A DNA stretch of 43,619 nt from Peronospora farinosa (taxonomy: Eukaryota > Oomycota > Peronosporomycetes > Peronosporales > Peronosporaceae): contig CANTFK010000314.1 in the NCBI GenBank assembly GCA_947646735.1, positions 1-43,619 on the forward strand, in the 5' to 3' direction. Made by a program: the position numbers and the translations under genes. Positions 39,421-43,619 of the stretch are shown one piece after another (position 1 is the first letter of the stretch; each line of letters opens with the position of its first letter). The notes under the pieces were generated by a model. It was not told where the DNA came from. It saw only the letters and a program-made list of their open reading frames with translations, and did no database searches.

Positions 39421-39760
39421 TGTAATGGGCTACATTACACACATAGTATTAACACAAAAAACAATTACATATGTAGGCAGGTGCTGGGCCCGAATAGCGG
39501 GCACAGCGTGGTAATTTATTATTGGTTTATTATTGGGCCTAAAGTCCCCAATATGGACCAATGATAAATCAACCTGAAATTGTGTGGTTCCCGAAAGGCG
39601 GGAACACTGTCGTATTTATTACGACTAAAATCTTCGTAATAGTACGAATTAAAACCAAAATAAAAATCTGAGTTAAATTTACTTGATACCTAATACTTGG
39701 GCTTGAGTCTTCCTCGAGCGCGCGTGTAAGCTAGTGACGGTACGTTCTAGCCCCGTTACA
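39421..39760 (+). mobile_element. Z-family 3' LTR of element C
   Basis: 340 bp from TGTAATGGGC to CCCCGTTACA. It is related to 23352-23668 but diverged. Hairpins are preserved with changed stems (GCCCG-CGGGC, TTCGTA-TACGAA), and the ATTGG...CCAAT inverted repeat is present. The next bases (CTCCG) belong to the gag of X3. Confidence 0.88.
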
Positions 39761-39886
39761 CTCCGGGCCTTGGGCCAAAAGGGCCTAAATTTGATCGGGC
39801 CCAACGAACGCAGATACTTTATTTAGTGCGAGTCGTTGCGCCTCAGAGAGGTGATTTTGACTCTCCAACCTCACAGAGGGTCAGTC
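39761..39886 (-). pseudogene. Gag N-terminal fragment of X3
   Basis: It matches 4982-5095 of element A. The start codon is TTG in place of ATG (39867 region), and translation would include [15 protein letters not shown]. It ends at the junction with C's LTR. Confidence 0.75.
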
Positions 39887-39917
39887 TTTAAAGACTCAGG
39901 TGTAGGGTTGACTACAA

Positions 39918-39926
39918 GTGCTACCA
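39918..39926 (-). other. tRNA primer-binding site of X3
   Basis: The minus strand reads TGGTAGCAC two bases from the LTR. Confidence 0.72.
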
Positions 39927-39928
39927 AG

Positions 39929-40492
39929 TATAGCGGAGCTGCACAGCTCCTTTGCCAGACGAAAACTATAGGCTGAAAGCTTCTTAGTTCTAGAGAACTA
40001 AATAGAGTTAAGGCTAAAAGTCACGTAGTTCGAAGGAACTAATTAAACTTAAAATTCACCCTATTTTAAGGAACTAGGAGGGACTTTTAGTCTACAAGCA
40101 ACAAGGTTAAGGTTCAGAGAACCAACGCACGAAGTGCACAAATGAACAAGTCAAAGAGACTTGAGAACTTTATCTCAATATAAGATCTAAATTTTATTTA
40201 GGCATTAAAATTATGTGCATAGTCCTCCATTTTACACTAGATAATTACAGTTATAATGATTATATCGTGCCATCGCTTGTATCTGGATTGGGAATCATCA
40301 AATCATTAGTCTATGTTTTACTTAGTACTACTGTATCACTTATAAAACTGATACCGATTGTATAGGGTAAAATTAATTATCACTCACCTATAATACCCCT
40401 TTTAAAAGGATCGGTATTAGAAATGCATTATATGCAATACAAAACTTCAACCGTAACGTATGATTTTACAAACGTCGTGTAACCCTGTTTCA
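39929..40492 (-). mobile_element. X-family 5' LTR of X3
   Basis: About 564 bp. The minus-strand start is TGAAACAGGGTTACACGACG, a mutated form of TGTAACGGG. It directly abuts the host block, cutting the signal-peptide-like frame after DVRNFYR. Confidence 0.83.
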
Positions 40493-40613
40493 ATGTACGA
40501 TAGAAATTCCTAACGTCTGTTTTAGCCGGCAAGGGCGTGAAGTCTGCTAAAGAGAACTCAAAACATATAGCAATAAATGGAAGAACCACCACAAGCCTAC
40601 ACTTACCACACAA
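40493..40613 (-). pseudogene. Possible secreted-protein N-terminus, copy 2, cut by X3
   Basis: MCGKCRLVVVLPFIAICF then EFSLADFTPLPAKTD, as in 14410. The LTR of X3 begins about 38 codons in. The conserved signal-like part in both copies suggests a once real exported protein, but no domain identifies it. Confidence 0.35.
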
Positions 40614-40762
40614 GAATGCTTCATGTTGTATTACTAAAACATGTACAACAAGTTAACTCCCTCGACGTTAAGATTGTTTCAAGAAAATGATCACTTTCGA
40701 TCTCATTACACGAGGCAGTCAGGATGTTGTGCTAGCGTATTTAGCATTAAGCTAAGGTGGTA

Positions 40763-41923
40763 CTACCCAACGTATTCGGTCGTCGAAGTCATCACGCCTT
40801 CCGAGCACGTGCTTATTTCGGAAATAACCGATGGACCATAAATCGGTGAAACAACCGACTTCTTGTACACAAACTGCTCTCGGGCAGCTTCTTGTGTGTT
40901 CATTTCGGTCGCTTCGATGATACACTTGACGCAGAACGTGACTTTGCGCTGCACGAGGGAGAGATCAGGCGCAATGAAACTCAACTTCTTCACAATCTTA
41001 CACGAGCCACAAAGTGTGCCGAAGCACAGCTTGCACGTATTAATGAATTCGCTGTGGCTTGAGCTCTTGACACCCTTCGTACACGTCACACAGAACGGAG
41101 TATAAGCCGGGATGCCTCGTTCGCTCGCCGCAGACTTCTTCTGTTCCAGCAGCCACGCCAGCTTCTTCATCTGCCCGCAGTAGGAGTACTTGAGTCCGGC
41201 CATCGTCGCCTGCGCCATACCCATGACGGCCATGGCTCGAATCATATCACCACCCGGGTCTATGATACCCGTTCCACGGCAATCAGTCCGGTGAGGTACT
41301 TCTTGGTGGAAGATGCCGCAGAACGACATGTTGCCTCGCACTCGGTTCGGAAGTTTATGCACTTCAGGAAAACTGGCGGAGTGTAAAAGGTGATAGCCCA
41401 CCCTCTCACCACTATCAAGAAACAGGATCCCGGTACTTTCGATGTAAACGTAGTCTCGGTTGCGTACGAGGCCGATTGAAGCAAGGGGAATGTCGATTTC
41501 CATCCACTTGACTACCACTGATCGGAATGGGTCATCTACAGTCGGCTCGACTATAGTGGCTAGCACAGCTCCAGCGTTGAAGTCGTTTAGGTATGTCGTC
41601 TTGATGCGCATTGACTCGATGGTCGGACTGACCATTCCAAACATGATCTCGTCCAACGAACCAGGTAGTGGGCCAACCATTTGAAGTTGCGGGAGCTTTG
41701 TGTTGGGGCTCGAAGACTTTCGCTCTAGGTATGACGTGGTGGATCCCGTCTTGGTGAACTTCTTCCAGCGACTTAGATTAACCTTCTTGCCGCATTTCAA
41801 ATGCTCTACGTATTCGTCAAATTTTTCCATGATTATCGCATCGGTGATCTCCACAAGCTTGACGCGGTCCTCGGCGGTAAGCGTCAGATCTCTGAAGGGT
41901 TTCATCGTGAAGCGTTTGTCCAT
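40763..41923 (-). CDS. START-like and FYVE-finger protein, copy 2
   Basis: 386 residues from ATG 41923, differing from copy 1 at about seven positions (Leu/Met in FGMVSPT, KTTY, PHRTDC, KKSAAS, IIEATE). All zinc-binding Cys pairs are kept (CVTC, CKLC, CGSC, CVKC). The frame is fully open, so both copies may be expressed. Upstream sequence to 42261 is also duplicated, so the promoter is probably included. Confidence 0.82.
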   Translation of the reverse strand: MDKRFTMKPFRDLTLTAEDRVKLVEITDAIIMEKFDEYVEHLKCGKKVNLSRWKKFTKTGSTTSYLERKSSSPNTKLPQLQMVGPLPGSLDEIMFGMVSPTIESMRIKTTYLNDFNAGAVLATIVEPTVDDPFRSVVVKWMEIDIPLASIGLVRNRDYVYIESTGILFLDSGERVGYHLLHSASFPEVHKLPNRVRGNMSFCGIFHQEVPHRTDCRGTGIIDPGGDMIRAMAVMGMAQATMAGLKYSYCGQMKKLAWLLEQKKSAASERGIPAYTPFCVTCTKGVKSSSHSEFINTCKLCFGTLCGSCKIVKKLSFIAPDLSLVQRKVTFCVKCIIEATEMNTQEAAREQFVYKKSVVSPIYGPSVISEISTCSEGVMTSTTEYVG

Positions 41924-42261
41924 TCTGAATTGAGGGTAGCCTTGCAAGTTAACAAGTGATTGGACCACGCTTCAAATATTTCTTGTGTCTCGCGGCGTGA
42001 CGATGGACGACGGTACATCCTCAAAACAAGCTCATGATTTGGGACTTCAAGCTTTTCGCCCCATTACGGAACAAAAGCAGTTTTTTAGCCTTTGGTAGTT
42101 AGAGTTGTGACAGGTACTTACGATGCCGGGCTAAATTCAAGGCATCTGGGTAGCAAGCCGCATGTCGGAGGCTAGCGTACAATCGAAACTTCGAGTAGAT
42201 AAAGGCAGCAGTGTTACCTCCACAGCTTCAATGCTGTGGATGGTGCAACTACGCTGGGTCG
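41924..42261. other. Upstream region of START-FYVE copy 2, no gene seen
   Basis: Nearly identical to 15721-16058. No promoter motif was called. Confidence 0.5.
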
Positions 42262-42494
42262 TCACCACAATGTGATTACGCATACGTCATCAATTAGAAT
42301 GTCATCGTCGAATGTGAAATTATCTTTTCCATACTCAAGTAAGCTTGCATCGCAAGCGAACAGCGAATTTTTAAGGGCATCTTGAGTTGTTAAATACATG
42401 TCAATGGGACGTTGTCTAATTCGATCATAAAGGAAATGATCATAAGTAAAAATTCTAGCAATGTCAAAGCATAATTCATTACACTCGCTCAACT
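42262..42494 (-). pseudogene. FYVE paralogue tail, copy 2, truncated by G
   Basis: Matches 16059-16291 with one residue change (His to Tyr in HFLYDR). The zinc-finger part is missing because element G begins at 42495. Confidence 0.6.
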
Positions 42495-43619
42495 GAACGT
42501 AGCTGGAGCGTTCTTAAGACCTTGTGGCATGACTAGCCACTCTCAAAGCATCTCGTTTGGGATGCTGACTGCCGTGAACGGAATGTCACTGTCACTCATG
42601 AGGATCTGATAGAAACCGTCTGTCAGATCCATGGCGCTGTAGATTTCGCTCCCGGACATGGTATTCAATACCATGTCTTTTTGGGGGCAAGGCGTTAATC
42701 CGGGATCGAGGCGTCATTCAACTTGTTGAAGGCGTGCACAATGCGCCAACCGCCGGTGGCTTTCTTCACACAGAAAGTCGGACTCGAATGTGGCGAGATA
42801 CTCTCGCATACATGGCCAGCTTGCGGCGACCCTCGAAAAATTCATCAATAGCGATGACTTGGTCACGCGGTAACAGCCAATGCCTTGTCACGCAGTATTT
42901 CGATCCTGGCACGAGATCTATCTCGTGCCGCCGGAAGCTCAGCTGGCACTTCTCCGGGAAATGTCGGCGTACTCACAGGCGATATTGTATAAAGGGTTGC
43001 CCGAAGCACGAAGAGCATCCCAAGACTGTGCCGCGAAGCGTTCTTCGCGCGCTAATTTAGGCTCGGCGCTCTTCTGGAAAGTCTCAAGAACTTCTTCACT
43101 GGCTGCTTCGGTGGCTGAAACGATGCACACTTGCTTGACGTCGCCGGTCTGAGGTCGTGAAAGAGATTTTTCCATGACAAATTCTGAAAGAGATGTGATG
43201 TCTGCAGCAGTGCACGGTGGGATCGCTACCTTAATGTAGCAGCCACGATGTAGAGATCCCCCCACATATTCAAGCGCGCATACGGATTCCGTCACTACGG
43301 AATCATCAGTGTCAGCTTTTTGACGTGAATTCCGTCGTCTCGGTGATCGCCGTGCTCCTTTCTTGCGTTTTTCTTGCGTCTCGATCCCCTGCTCGAGACT
43401 GCCACGTCGCTATCACAAGAAGATGATGTACCCCCCCCCCCTCTAGACGTGGGGGAGCTCTTTCGCCACCACTTCGGTCTCATGCGGATCCATAGTCCGC
43501 CCATTCTCGTCAAATAATGGCGGGAGCTCGTCTTCGACCGCCTCACTTGTTTGCGGGAGCCCCTGCTCAACCGCCTCGATATTGATCAGGAGCCTCTGCC
43601 TGTCCGATGTGCTTGTAAG
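42495..43619 (-). pseudogene. Element G: Gypsy protease-RT linker and RT N-terminus
   Basis: The minus strand runs from a linker with VEQGLP-type repeats (43619-43440), across an 11-base C run, through 43295-42939 (REERFAAQSWDALRASGNPL), to RT pieces GSKYCVTRHWLLPRDQVIAI and GWRIVHAFNKLND. It ends at 42495 in the motif for GLKNAPATFN. Multiple frameshifts. Related to element C but diverged. It continues beyond the window. Confidence 0.8.
43431..43441. repeat. Homopolymer C11
   Basis: Eleven consecutive C within the G linker. The reading frame changes across it, so it may be a slippage site or a sequencing artefact. Confidence 0.8.

Larger units (their letters stand above)
17131..39760 (+). 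mobile_element. Element C: Z-family Ty3-Gypsy element split by X1, 5' LTR missing
   Basis: The gag N-terminus lies at about 17139-17330. It is interrupted by X1 (17331-32812) and resumes in frame at 32813, followed by protease, repeat linker, RT, RNase H, integrase, chromodomain, purine tract and the 3' LTR 39421-39760. The 5' LTR is not seen. C's 3' LTR ends inside the gag of a third X-family element (X3), giving a nest X3 > C > X1 > central block. All frames are broken. Confidence 0.85.
39761..40492 (-). mobile_element. X3: 5' end of a third X-family element
   Basis: On the minus strand it comprises an X LTR (40492-39929), primer site and the first 40 or so codons of the same gag as A, cut at 39760 by C's 3' LTR. 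The remainder of X3 is not found on the far side of C. Confidence 0.83.
40494..42494. repeat. Host block, copy 2 of the direct duplication
   Basis: Offset exactly 26203 from 14291-16291. The right limit at 42494 is the junction to Gypsy element G. Confidence 0.92.

Noticed and set aside
1..43619. CRISPR arrays, rRNA, tRNA genes, bacterial operons
   Set aside because: None seen. The tRNA-like signals found are primer-binding sites of nine bases and one B-box-like word in a SINE candidate.

Overview
The window reads as a transposon-packed stretch of an oomycete nuclear genome, probably a Peronosporales member (Phytophthora or downy mildew type). The evidence is a duplicated lipid-binding START plus FYVE-finger gene, a domain pairing that is expanded in oomycetes, together with Ty3/Gypsy chromodomain retrotransposons and a hAT-like transposase of the kind seen in Phytophthora genomes. 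Almost all of the 43.6 kb is nested or rearranged LTR retrotransposon. The only plainly intact host genes are two near-identical START-FYVE genes at 14.6-15.7 kb and 40.8-41.9 kb.

Three LTR families are present. Family X has LTRs of about 550 bp starting TGTAACGGG. Family Y has 600-620 bp LTRs. Family Z has LTRs of about 320-340 bp starting TGTAATGGG. Layout: (i) 1-13680, minus-strand element A, with an X-type 5' LTR, gag and protease joined to a Z-type RNase H, integrase, chromodomain and Z LTR; its reverse transcriptase is missing. (ii) Inside A's 5' LTR lies element D (5203-13171, minus), structurally complete with Y LTRs, tRNA primer site, purine tract and a perfect 5-bp target duplication AAAAG. 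(iii) 13681-17130 is host DNA with a secretory-signal-like fragment, the START-FYVE gene and a broken FYVE paralogue. (iv) 17131-39760 is the Z-family element C (plus), split in its gag by a 15.5-kb X-family insertion X1 (17331-32812) with target duplication CTTCT on both sides. X1 holds in its middle a near-identical inverted copy of A's chimeric body (called B), a hAT pseudogene and a minus-strand Gypsy remnant F. (v) 39761-40492 is the 5' end of a third X element (X3, minus), cut by C's 3' LTR. (vi) 40494-42494 is a second copy of the host block, collinear without indels. (vii) 42495-43619 is another minus-strand Gypsy pseudogene (G).

All pol and gag reading frames carry stops or frameshifts, so no element here looks autonomous. 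The sequence most worth attention is a long antisense reading frame at the 3' end of several elements. It is 368 codons without interruption in D and about 360 codons with one stop and one frameshift in X1. It starts just inside the 3' LTR, runs against the element and ends opposite the linker between integrase and chromodomain. The C-terminal parts in C, D and possibly F share a coiled-coil-like pattern, and the phase relative to the sense frame is the same in every element. Other notable signals are the chimeric RT-less body shared by A and B, palindrome-rich LTRs in all three families, and internal repeats in protease-RT linkers.
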